Shown here: piece by piece, positions 10,973 through 22,745 of the stretch
Numbering within the stretch: position 1 is the first letter of the stretch
How the letters are laid out: each line of letters starts with the position of its first letter
Assembly: GCA_029721515.1 (NCBI GenBank)
Contig: CM056563.1
Span: forward strand, 22,716,954-22,780,953
Reading direction: 5' to 3'
Origin: Synanceia verrucosa
Lineage: Eukaryota > Chordata > Actinopteri > Perciformes > Synanceiidae
DNA: 64,000 nucleotides
Position numbers and translations under genes: made by a program
Notes under the pieces: model-generated
What the model saw: only the letters and a program-made list of their open reading frames with translations
Told to the model about the DNA's origin: nothing
The model's database searches: none

Positions 10973-13900
10973 ATGGAGACAGACAGAGGTGTGGTTTTGG
11001 CCACAGAGAGATATGGAAGTGCGGAGTCCTGGAAATATTTTGCAAGAGATGCAGTGATGGAGAGGAGAAGAGATGGAGGAGAAGGCGAATCAAGAGGAAG
11101 CTCCATTGTTGGAGTGTTTAAAGTAAGTATTTGTATTTATTTGTATGCAAAAGGTTTGAATTATCGTTCAGGTTTTTATGTTGTACATGCTATTTTGTGT
11201 GAAATGTTTGGTTTCTAAATGGATAACAAAACACTGCAGTGGTTCAACCAGACTGACAACTGAGAGGACAGAAATAGAAACATATCTCAAAGTTCAGCAC
11301 TATGGGAATATCAGCTCAATATAGTATGAGATGAAGAGTAGCTAACCACACGTCGACTGAAGAAAAGAAATATTTAGAGCCCAAACTGACCAATGCATAT
11401 CATTCAATAATAATCAACGACCACTTTTTGGGGATTGGAGACAAAAAACATCAACATATTACTAGACATTAATAAACATCATTATATTAATAAACATTAC
11501 TTAACATCATCATATGACTGTATCTCATCTCCTCGCCCCCTCAGACTCACATTTTTTTTTATTTCAGAGTGTCTTTTTGCCTCAAGGCTATCCTGAAAGC
11601 GTCAGTGCTGATTACCTGCAGTACCAGTTTTGGGACACTGTGCAGGTACAGTAAACCATGCACCGTTTCATTGAGATCATCACCATCAGATTGAAACCCT
11701 TCATCCACTCTCTCTGTCTTTCAGGCGTTCTCCAGTTCTCTGTCAGGCACTTTGGCCACTCAGGCTTCTCTCAGAGGAGTCGGTGTTGGAAACCAAGAGG
11801 CAACAGTCGCTGCAGCCACAATCACCTGGCTGCTAAGAGGTGGCTCCTTGTTAAAATAGACCATAAATGCACATTACTTATAAGTGCAACTTACAAACTA
11901 ATGTTTCCTCTGCAGATGGAACTGGCATGTTGGGAAGAATCCTTTTCGCTTGGCAGAAAGGGTACACTCATATTTTTTTTAGATTACACACAAATTAGTT
12001 TCTCTTTTACTGATGGAAATTCCTCTTCATGGTCAGTTTTTTTGTCTTTGTTCCAGGAGTAAACTGGACTCTGAGGCCAAAAAATGGAGGTATGCATGGT
12101 GTACGGGCACGGTACTTATCATTACTAGTGCTCATTTAAGTTGTATCTTTGGATTTTCTACTAGACTTTTTGCTGATGCTCTCAACGACATTGCACTGTT
12201 CATGGAAATATTAGCTCCATACTTTCCTGCTTGCTTCACCCTGATTGTGTGTACTGCTGGGATATTTAAGGTAAAGAGACAAACAGCTCTGATGGAAATA
12301 ACAAAAAATAATCAACTAAATAAGTGAACCTTTAGCTCTAAATTTTTCTTATTACTAACTATGAACTGACTGATATATGTTTGTCTCATTTAGTCCATTG
12401 TTGGAGTGGCAGGCGGAGCGACCAGAGCTGCTCTGACTGTCCATCAGGCTCGCAGAGACAACATGGCTGACATCTCTGCCAAAGATGGTAGTCAGGTAGC
12501 TTTTTTAACCTCTTACTTTTATTCTCGCCAGACTGTTTATCATGGCGAGAACCACAGTGAACAGTGTGATTACTTGACATGAATAACATTTTGCACAGCT
12601 GTGGTATAGAGGTCATCTCATCTTCATGAATTTTATGTCCCACAGGAGACTTTAGTGAATCTGGCCGGACTACTGGTCAGTTTGATGCTCATTCCTCTCG
12701 TCACTGATAACCCGATGTAAGTGTTACTCTAGAAAAATCTGATAAATTTCCATCAGAATCTCACTCAGAGACTCTCTTGTCTTTTTTTACCTCTTTCTGC
12801 CCATCAGACTGACTCTCAGCCTCTTCTTCCTCTTCACCGTCCTTCACCTCTTTGCCAACTATAAGGCTGTGCGTTCAGTTGTCATGGAAACTATGAATGA
12901 GGCTCGGCTTTCGATCTTATTCTGGCATTACCTGAGAGACAGACGGATCCTGAGTCCAGTGGAGGCTAATCAGAGAGAACCAGTTTTCTTTGGTAGGAAT
13001 TTTCTCGACTATTTGACGTGGAATATTATTGCAGGGCTGAAACACAATTTGTCGTAATATTTATTCACATATTAGGGTGGCAAAATGAATTTCTTCATTT
13101 AAGACAAACACGTTTGTAGTCTAGACTTCCTGTGATTCTCCTGATTTCCCATCCCACACTATTTGTCATTGTTATGATTTATACTATGTTTTATGTCTTG
13201 TTGCTTATTTTTATTGTTTTATCATCTGTGCTTATCTTGTTTCATGACTAACACTTTCATGATTCAGTTTTCTTTGCCCTGTAAACCTTGTTTCGGAAAG
13301 GTGCTATATAAATTATAAATAGAGTTTATTATTATTAATAATATATTAATTCTGTGCTTTAAAAATAATAAAATCTTCTGTTTTTATTCCAGAGGTTAGG
13401 AAAACTGTGCCAATAAAACTTGGAGTGAGGCTGCAGGAGGTGGTAGAAAGGTGAATTATTTTGCTTATATGTTGAAAGATGGCACAATAAAAGTCCAACA
13501 CAGTGTAGAATAATTTTGTTTATTACTTTGTAGCCCAGAGGAGCTGAATTTGGCTTTGAAGGAAAACAACATGCCTTACCTATTGGGAGTACGAAATGGT
13601 ATGTCATCCTCCTCCACAGAACAACAATGTGACGATAGAGCCATATAACATACTTTGAATGTTGTGTTTTTAACGCAGCTGTGTTCATTTCAGGCTGCGT
13701 ATGTGTTTGTTTGAGACCAGAAGCATCAGCACGTGATGAAATCAGAGCGACGTGCCAAGCTGTGTGGCTCAGCAGCACGTTGAGTCCTTCACTTTCCAGA
13801 GAGCCTCCAACACAAAGTGAGCCTTTACCTCCAGTCATGTATTTACTTTACATTAAATCATTGGTGTTTCCTCTCCTTTACACACTTTCATGTTTTCAAA

Positions 13901-14152
13901 GGTAACTGGGACCTGGTGCATGAGAGTCACAAGTTAATGGACACAATTTTCAATCCATTTCTCAAAGGTGAGCACAAACAAAACAGTTTTAAACTGCAAA
14001 TCATCAACTTTGTTTTTTTGCAATTTTATCAATGGAAAACTTGATTTGTTCTAATATACATCCCAGGTGTGGAAGCTGCAGGATGGGACATCAAACGGAC
14101 TTTACTGGACTGGGATGAGTGGAGGGTCGAGTGGAAAACAAAAAGCAGCTGA
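10973..14152 (+). CDS. rusf1: RUS family member 1 (DUF647 membrane protein)
   Basis: There are 14 coding exons: 10973-11122, 11568-11645, 11725-11839, 11916-11961, 12057-12089, 12165-12270, 12394-12495, 12646-12716, 12808-12992, 13393-13450, 13534-13598, 13694-13816, 13902-13967 and 14067-14152. All phases are consistent; the product is 427 aa. Diagnostic blocks are FLPQGYPESVSADYLQYQFWD, the family core AGGATRAALTVHQARRDNMAD, DSSQ-like AKDGSQETLVNLAGLLVS, and a C-terminal AAGWDIKRTLLDWDEW. Several hydrophobic segments lie between residues about 110 and 250. The family is named for plant ROOT UV-B SENSITIVE proteins; the vertebrate role is poorly known. Human RUSF1 is about 468 aa and differs mainly at its N-terminus. 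A poly(A) signal is at 14379-14384. Confidence 0.93.
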
Positions 14153-14571
14153 GCTGTGGGACATCTGTGGCCATTTTGCCTTGATTTTAATGTTAATCAA
14201 ACAGTTATTTTTCAGTTTGAGTCATTCCATTTTCAAATCTCAATGTGTATAATTCAAAATATATATATTTGTACTGGAGTATTTTTATTTTTACAGTCAC
14301 ATTGAACTTGGGGGCCAGTGAACAAATGAAGTGACTTTTTCTCTTTTTTTTGAACTGTACTTCAAAATGTGTCATACAAATAAAATATAACTGACTGCCC
14401 TTCTGTCTTTTACCCATAAGGTGGCGCTGCAGGGTTTAGGTATTATATTATAGGTATTATTTTGAAAAGTCTGACCGGATGTTGCAGTTGAATTACTGCT
14501 AAAGCTCTAATAGTTCCGTGTTTTCAAAAACCTCTTAGTTTGGAGATATATTGAACGTAATTGTGAGCTAA

Positions 14572-17500
14572 ATGGGTCGATATAAATGTGCCTACAATTG
14601 CGAAAGCCCCAGCGAGTCAGATGTGAAGTATTTTAAGTGAGTAGTAACATTTTTTTCACTCGTATTCAGAGAATAGCTGGTGTTAGTGAAGCTAGCTAAA
14701 CATTAGCATGAATCAGGTTAGACAGCCAGTTCTTACAAGCTTTTTTCCGAGCTCGTTTTAATGTTTATCGAACTACAAATTCATGCGCAGGACACATGAT
14801 GAGCCTCAGGCAACTATTTGATAATTATCAGTAATGCTGCTAACGTTGGTTTTAAGGAGTGTTTTGTTTCTCTGTGATAATGTAGTCCACACTTGACAAG
14901 TCTTGGTGTTGTAGTTTTTGAAAGAGACGTGGTGCAAAGTGGTGTACAAAGTGAAACTTAAAAGCCCAGTGGTGCACTACGGAGACATTTTGCCGGTGAG
15001 TTTAGTGTTGTATATCCTTCACACATCAGGGTTGTGTTAATGAGTTGTGTGCTGCTGCAGGTTTCCCCTGTACAACCCCAGGAAGCTCAAGAAATGGCTT
15101 GTCAACATGCAGTGGAAGGACTGGACCCCATCTCGCTTCTCTGTGCTGTGCAGCAATCATTTTGAGGAACAGTACATTGACAGAACCGGCAAATGTGTGA
15201 AACTTAAAGACGATGCAGTTCCCACCATATTTCCGTCCCCTGACGATGCACAGAAAAGGAAGGTTTGTATGACATTATTCAGTATCACTGTCTAAATACA
15301 ACATCAGTTGCCTTTAATAGGCCAGCAGTTTCATTAAGATTCCAATGATTCTCTAAAATATAGGTGTCATATTAAACATCTGTCACTGTCCCCTGATATA
15401 GGCTTCCATCAACACAAGAAGTAAGAGGTACAAGGTGAGTGGGTATTATATACAAATCATTAACATACGTTTTGAAGTGAGTCAGTGTTAATTGTTGACA
15501 ATTGTCTGAACACTGTGTGTGTGTTGTCTCTCTCTGTTGTGCACCAGACAGCGGTTCAGACACCAGCAACCACTTCTGCTACGGCAAAGAGAAGAGTCCA
15601 CAACAAAGAGCCCAGCCAGACAGAGGAAGAGCCTGCTGCGTATGTTACCATAAACACAGACGTCGAAGATTTGGTGTTTTTGCTTGAAAAATAGTTTAAA
15701 AGTTAGATTGATTATCAAAAAAGTACAATCAGATTTATTTCCAAATATTACAAAAATCAACAGTAATTGAAGACTGTTTCAGAAATATGAAAATAAATAA
15801 CAATAAATGTTTTTTTAAATAACATGTATGAAGATTAAATGATTAATTGATTAATTGTTTAAGCTTTAGACTTTATTGCACTGCTTACCAGAACTGAAGC
15901 GATTTATGTGTATTTGTATAAAATGTTTATTGGTTTTTGGAAACACATTTGTCATTCTCTGCATCAGAAACTGAGGAAACTTGAAACCTTAATACATGTG
16001 TTGTGTTCTGTATTAAGTTTGAAGCCATTTGAATTGTAGCCTGTTTTATGTTTGACCTTTTGTGGTTTTATGTTCAGAAACAAAGACCTGAAACAGTCAA
16101 ATGACAAGTGGAGAATCATAGTGGATGAAGGGCTGATGAAAATCGAGTCCTTTCCACATTTCTTCCATGGAGATTACTGTGCACCACGAGTAAGTTTCAT
16201 TATATTCTGTAGTTTTTATACTATATATGTTTTATCATTATTTGTTATGTCTTTCTTTTTAGCATCAGTTGTTGTCTGGAATTAAAAAATAGCCTTTTGC
16301 TGTCAGAGTCTTCATTATTGCAGTTTATTTTCCGTTTCATAATTTGTCCACTCATTTGTGCTACTTTTCAACTGCACCAACAGGATATTCAGTGGGTTCC
16401 AGATGATGATTTAAGTGTAAGAAGTGGTTTCAGACTACAAGTTTATATCTTTTTTTATTCTGACTTTTTTATCTTGAAGCATTTTAATCAAGTGTTCGTC
16501 TGTAATGTTCACAGGTAGAGTGTGAAGATCCTGAGAAGATGATAGAGGTAAGTTTACAGCATGATTATCTGAATGCAATGCAACCTACAATACAAACTCA
16601 AGTGACTGGAATTGTTCCTCTTGTGATGGCAGGTGAGCGAGCCATGGCAGTGGCTTGGTCTGGATGTCAGAGGGCCGCTGCCTCAAACACTGAATGGACA
16701 CAAATACATCCTGTCTGTGACAGACTACTACTCCAAGTGGGTAGAGGCTGTTCCTATGCAGTCGAGCCTCCCTTCAGACGTGGTGAAGCACATCATGGAC
16801 ATCATCGCTCACTTTGGATACCCGCTCAGAATCCTGTCCAGACTGCCTCATGACATAGTCCACAAAGTGAGTGCATTGTTGACCTTAAAGGGAGAGTTCA
16901 CCACCTCTTTATGTGGATGCAGCAAATTCCTTGTCATGGACTATGATCCACTCATTTTCAAGTGGAATGACATTCCTATGTCTTATGCTATGTTGTCCCA
17001 GAAATCTGTTGTTCTTCCTGCATCCGGTGCCAACTACAAACTGCTGTTTCAGCTTGGATTTGTAGTCTGCAGCCAGACGGCCCAATGTCCTGATGCTGCT
17101 CATGCTTTCTACTTTACTAACACTGAGTATGGCATACCAGAATAGCAGAGAGGTTTCAGTGTTCTGGTTTGATAAAGCAGAACTGAGGAATTTAATGCAC
17201 ATAAAAGTCAAATTTTCCCTTTTATGTTATTGTAATTAACAGTTTTTTACTTACAAATAGCTTCCACATCAACATCCATGTATTCAACATTTTCAATAGA
17301 GAAGTTCCTGAAAACTAAACAAACTCCTTATCAGCCTGTCTGTCATCGTGTAAAACTGTATTTATAGCCCTTTTAAGATTCTGCAGCGATACAAACACAC
17401 ACAAGTTGCATCTTTTCCCATCTGTCACATCAAATGTGAATGTAGCACACATTTTTTTATTGAATGCTACCAGAATTATTGCCATTTTATGTCATTTGTG

Positions 17501-18328
17501 CTTGGATGTCAGTATGATACAATGCTAAACATCCATGTAGCTTAAAATATGGACAGAACTGTGCAGAAACAAGTTTCAGCCCTTCAGATGGTGGGACTGT
17601 ATCTTTCTACATGAAGTATAGTATAATATTGTGTCCTAATCAGCCAGGGCCTCATATAGATGTAATGTGTTGATTTATCCTCTTGCCAGATCAACAGAGA
17701 ACTGAAAAATCAGCTGAAGATCACAGTCGCTCTCGTCATCCATCATCAGCAGACGGGCACCATGGATTTGGTCACACAGCAGCTGATTAACAGGTCAGTA
17801 CAGCACAGTGCTTTACAGCCACTGTTTATTGCTTCCCCCACCTCTAAACTGATGTGTTTAGCCAGAGCAGAGAAATATGAAAAATACAGGAAACCAAGAG
17901 TTGAGCTCGGAGGTCAAGTATTTATACAAACTGAATGCTTCAGCTCTTCCCAGCTGTGCATCCTGTGAAAGAAAAGTCAAATATATCTCATCATAACTGT
18001 GTGTTTTCCTTTGTACTGTACCAACAGGATGGTAAGCGATCTAGTCGAGGTTCATGCAGATGACTGGGATGTCTACCTGCCTGCCAAGGTCTTCAGTCTG
18101 TGTTTCAAAGAGCATTCAAAGACTAAAAAGAGGCCCTTTGCAGTGCTCTGCTGTAAGCAACTGGAGCCCGTTCAGTCCCCCAGAGGACTCGATGTAAGTG
18201 CAGCTTTTCAACGGTTGAGTTTGGGTGAGCTTTGTTTTCTAGATACTGTAGGATGACTCTGTTTTCTTGCCTCACCTCCACAGTATTCTTATTCCAAGAT
18301 CCGGGAGAGTACTTTAGTGGTTAGATAA
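14572..18328 (+). CDS. THAP zinc finger fused to a Ty3/gypsy-type integrase core (domesticated)
   Basis: There are 11 coding exons: 14572-14636, 15061-15262, 15402-15434, 15548-15639, 16078-16189, 16384-16416, 16515-16547, 16633-16866, 17690-17793, 18028-18193 and 18284-18328. All splice phases agree; the product is 372 aa. Residues 1-89 are a C2CH THAP domain (C6, C10, then C..H in LCSNHFEE, ending DAVPTIF). A linker follows with several 11-codon exons. From residue 191 the protein resembles a gypsy integrase core like GIN1: EPWQWLGLDVRGPLP, then YILSVTDYYSKWVEAVP. By alignment the DDE positions are D201, R260 and D294, so the second acidic residue is lost. Spliced host-like structure and a dead catalytic centre point to exaptation, perhaps as a DNA-binding regulator. 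Poly(A) signals are at 18851 and 18866. Confidence 0.8.
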
Positions 18329-19655
18329 AGTTTATTTGGTGAGTTGAATATATTTTTATGAATATGTTTTTTGAGTGTAAATGCATACAATACTACAATA
18401 TTTAGCATCTTGGCATATTCTTTAGATGTTTTCGACCTTATAGATTTACACTCAGTATTATTATTTTCCAGATCAACTGATGGGGAAATCAAACCAGGAA
18501 ATGTTCTGTACTTCTCTTTCACAGTGGAAACGTTGTAACCCTGATAGTTTGACCAGGATGAGGTCTACGGCAAATACCTGCATATTTCTGAGGCATGCTC
18601 CTCTCTCCCAGTGAGTCAATGTCATTTTCAACCTGTTCAATCTAGAGTATGTTTCCCTTCTTTCAAAATTATCTTTCATTTCAGAATTTAACTTTGCACT
18701 ACAATGAATTGTAGAATGTTCGCAGCAGAATGTGAGTGTAAGCTTTTAGAGAGGTGAGCACGTTTCAAACAAGGACTTTTTTTTGTCACTGTCAAAGCTG
18801 CTGTGGCTGTTTTTTTGTTGTTTTTCTGTGTATAAATTGTAAAACATGTAAATAAACTTGCTGTAAATAAAATTGTTTTTATTATATATGCAACATGGAG
18901 CGTGTTTCAGGGGTCATGTTTTTATTACAAATGTTTTTATATGTTATTATTTCTTTGTGTACCATATCAATTACCTGCTGAACAGCCAATTAAATCACAG
19001 TTTCAGAAACATCAGCAGGAAAAACAGACCTGGGTCTTTCACAGCTTGTGGCACCTTGTGGTTTGTTTCTCTCAGCTGCTGTCAGTTCAGCTGTCCCTCT
19101 CACTGCGCTGACAGCTGCTGAAATTAAAGCTTCCCACATGACGAACCAACCAGTGTTTGTTTGGTCTGATGATCCTAGAGAAATGCACTGCTGCTGGGTT
19201 CACATGGAGGAATGACGCTCCCACTTTAACATTTATTTTTCTCTTGAATGGTGCTGGTTTATTTAAGTTGTTTAAACTAAAGAAAAAACATTAATTATAC
19301 ATGAATATTAATAGTGCAAGATGATTGTGTTGACACCTCATAGAAAGATTCACAATAAACAATCATTTATTCTCATGGCAGATTTGATGACATTAGACTG
19401 GATACTATAAATACAATAAATCTCCTAAATGTCCTAAATTAAAGACAGCAGATTAGGAACCAATGGAGCTTAAAGTAATTAAGCACATGGACCTTATAGT
19501 CATATCTTTTAAGTCTGTTTTATCTTAATGTGACATATTGTGTTGATACAGTACAATAACTAGATTCTGTTGCAATACATGCACAAATGCACATTATTAT
19601 TACTAATAATAATGACAACAACAAAATAGTAATAATAATGATAACATAGAAAGCG
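18329..19655. other. 3' UTR of THAP-integrase gene and elob upstream region
   Basis: Two AATAAA signals (18851, 18866) fit the end of the upstream gene. The remainder is AT-rich intergenic sequence with TAA/ATT microsatellite-like runs near 19590-19640. No coding exon is supported. Confidence 0.5.
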
Positions 19656-19672
19656 TAGCGCCCCCTGCTGGT
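19656..19672 (-). promoter_or_regulatory. CTCF-type site upstream of elob
   Basis: On the minus strand the sequence reads ACCAGCAGGGGGCGCTA, an essentially perfect match to the CTCF core consensus CCASYAGRKGGCRS. It lies about 100 bp before the elob start codon. Confidence 0.6.
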
Positions 19673-19772
19673 TGGTGTTGGAGCTGCGGGTGCAGCTGAT
19701 GCTGCTATGATATCACAGTTGTCGCTGTGCGGTGGAGGCGTTTTTTTTTCTGTGAGCAACCAACCGCAAGAA

Positions 19773-22745
19773 ATGGTGAGTGAGGAAAACACACACAGCT
19801 CAAAATGTAAATGTCTGTTGACTAGTCAAACAGTACTTTAATGAACCATGGAGTCATTCTTCAAACGTTAAAATGCATGGGGTCATTAGCTGAACCAAGC
19901 TTGTCATAGAAAGCGATCATCCAAAAGCTGATGTCTTTGTTTAGCTAACCCTTGCTAACATGGGTTAGCTGCTTGACGTTGATTAACGTCAACACTGTAG
20001 CTAGCTCATGCTAACTGGTCGTTGCTTTATAAAACCCGAGTTGATAGCAAGGTTAGTGGAGAAAGTGCCAGATGAAAGGGCACATAGATTAGCATTGTTC
20101 TGGTAAAGTGACAGCTCAACGGACAAACTTTGCTTTTGATGAAACGACTAGCTGGCTGTGAAGAAGCTAACTAGCTGAAGTTGCCAGCTGATGCTGTTGC
20201 TCGGCTAACGTCATAAGCCAACAACTTATTATTATTGACTTGTTGTTAACAGTTAAATGTGGCGAGTCTAATTATAAGTTAGTTACTTGTAGTGTGGAAG
20301 AGGAAGCTTCTCCAGCTTACAGTTGGCTAACGGCTAGCTCAGTAGCCACAGCTAAGCTAACGATAGCTCGCTGTGACGTTAGCTGCCGCACCGTGTCTTT
20401 AAACGCCTCGCGTTAACCTGACAGGTTTATCAACTAACTCACCAAATTACAGTCACTGCCGCTACTGCTGACACACACCATAACCTGAGTTATAATCAGT
20501 TCGTGTCTGTAATGAGGTAAAATGCCTTTGCATTGTCTTACAGAACAATTGACAGATAAATATATTTATAATGCTGCGTGATGAGTTGACGCGCACACCT
20601 TGGCTTTTGAGTGGCCGCTTTGTGCTGCACACGTGTTGTCAAACTGCACAAAAAGCAAATTGACATAGTCAGTACTTTACTAAGTGTTCAGAAATCTAGC
20701 GTGCAAATGTATTCGCCGGCTTAATGAAATAATCTTAGAAGAAGAATTCCTTTATTAATCCCTCAATGAGGGAAATTACATTTTTTCACTCTGTTAGTAT
20801 ATATACATATTTTTCAGTTGCACATTACACACACAAGTCATGAAACAAACACATGCACATGCATTAGAGGAGAGGTGTCAGAGTGAGGGAGCTGCCCCTT
20901 ATCCAGGCGCCCCGAGCAGTTGGGGGTTCGGTGCCTTGCTCAAGGGCAACCTCGGCAGTGCCCAGGAGGAGGAACTGGCACCTCTCCAGCTACCAGTCCA
21001 CTCTCCACATTTTTGGTCCGACCTGGACTTGAACTGGCGACCCTCCGATTCCCAGCCCAAGTCACTACAGACTGAGCTACTGCCGCCCCGAGACTTAATG
21101 ACTCTGACGTGATCTTGAATTACACTCAACTTTTGCCAGCAGTGGTCTTCACTGTACATTTAATTTTTAATATTTACTGAAATTGCATCTTATCTCCCTG
21201 TGTTTGAGCTGTCATAGTGATGCTATGCATTAGCATGACTTTGTGATGGCTCTTTTTCTACAGCTGGCATATAGACCTCGCTTCACTAACTTATTATTTG
21301 CAAATAATTAAGTTGAGGCACTTTCTGGAGATAATACCACAGACGATTAGTTATTATGTACACTAAAATGAGCAATATTTGTTGGTAGGGCTGTGAAATA
21401 AGAGCGAAAAAAAGCAGCATATCTCACTTAACTTTTGAATGAATGAGTTGTTTCAGGGTCAGATGTGCCTCCAGAGATCTGAAATATCTTTTTTTTTTTT
21501 TTTGATGAAACAGCATATCCAAGGTCAATGCTGGTGTTTTTTCTGGTGTAAATGTGGGTGGAAGCCATCAGTTTGTCATTTCCTATCACTTGATCTCCCT
21601 TCAGGATGTGTTTCTAATGATCCGACGTCACAAGACGACCATCTTCACAGATGCCAAAGAGTCTACCACAGTCTATGAACTGAAGCGCATTGTGGAGGGT
21701 ATTTTAAAGAGGCCACCTGAAGATCAGAGACTTTACAAGGTACATGAACAACTAACAGCTTGACGTTGACCCACCTGAGCAATAGTTCACATTCATGCAT
21801 TAGCACCGACTATGGTTAGTGAAAGGCTGTATGTGAAAACATATAACGTAAAACAACATCAATATATTATAAAAAAAAAAAGTAGCTATTCTATTAAAAG
21901 CTGAAAAGTTTAGCTATTTTTCAAGCTAAAGTGTCAGAGATATTATGATTGAAGCTTCTCACATGTGAGGATTTGCTGCTACAAAGCAAAATGAAGACAT
22001 CACCATGGGCTTGGAGAGCCTTTAAATTAAATAATTAAAATGATTAAAAAAGTTAATCTACAAAGAAAGTATGATATAATTACAATCACAATACTGTTTT
22101 GGATTATGTGCATATACATATGTACTGCAGGCCTGCTGTATAAAATAAGTGAATTGTAATATGACTTTTTCATCAATGTGTTGGTAGTGATATTGTTAAA
22201 AATCCAAATTCGAAGCTTCCTGGACTACTTTTTAACTGCATCATTTATTTATTCATCAGTCACTGAATTGAAACTAGCTGGTGTTTTTATGTCTGAAAAG
22301 TCTCATAATATGCACTGTGTAACATGAGAAATAGAAATGTAGTGAATCAGCATTTGGCTCTACAATAATTTTATCTGTTTACACATTTCTTTACCAGGAT
22401 GATGTGATGCTTAATGACGGTCAAACTCTTGGAAATTGTGGCTTTACAAATCAAACAGCCCGACCTCAGGCTCCAGCCACGGTGGGATTAGCTTTCCGTC
22501 TGAGTGGTCAGTAGTTCATCCTTTAATCAATAATAAACCACGAGCAGATGTTTTGAACGGTAGTAGATGTGACTTTCTGCTCTGATTTACTCTCTTGTGT
22601 CTTCTCTCTCTCTTTACTGGTGTCGTTCTCAGATGATTCATTTGAGCAGCTGAGGATCGAGTCTTTCTCCACTCCCCCAGAGCTCCCTGACGTCATGAAG
22701 CCCCAGGATTCAGGCAGCACAGCCAACGAGCAGGCTGTCCAGTGA
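19773..22745 (+). CDS. elob: Elongin B
   Basis: There are four coding exons: 19773-19775 (the ATG alone, followed by GTGAGT), 21605-21739, 22398-22506 and 22633-22745. They give 119 aa beginning MDVFLMIRRHKTTIFTDAKE and ending VMKPQDSG..ANEQAVQ, nearly identical to human ELOB (118 aa). Elongin B is a ubiquitin-like protein that pairs with elongin C. The pair serves in the Elongin (SIII) elongation complex and as adaptor in CUL2/CUL5 BC-box ligases such as VHL and SOCS. The ubiquitin-like fold covers about residues 1-82; the acidic/Pro tail follows. An ATTAAA at 23215 may be the poly(A) signal. Confidence 0.96.
20748..21102 (-). repeat. tRNA-derived SINE in elob intron 1
   Basis: Read on the minus strand, the right end starts GGGCGGCAGTAGCTCAG with a box A (TAGCTCAGTCTGTAG) and box B (GTTCAAGTCC). 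The left end carries a LINE-like tail (AATTTCCCTCATTGAGGGA). This is a Pol III SINE, not a tRNA gene: the arms do not form a cloverleaf with a matching acceptor stem. ORFs across it are shadows. Confidence 0.7.

Noticed and set aside
13359..13838. 159-codon minus-strand ORF
   Set aside because: It is antisense to three well-supported rusf1 exons and their introns.
16909..17145. Continuation of the integrase exon frame past 16866
   Set aside because: The frame stays open by chance, but a GTGAGT donor at 16867 and the in-phase exon at 17690 (INRELK block) fit the integrase fold better.
21030..21102. Possible tRNA gene (box A and box B present on the minus strand)
   Set aside because: It is the tRNA-like head of a SINE; there is no paired acceptor stem and the sequence continues into a SINE body and tail.
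20840..21159. Overlapping ORFs on both strands
   Set aside because: They lie wholly within a SINE and reflect its sequence, not a gene.
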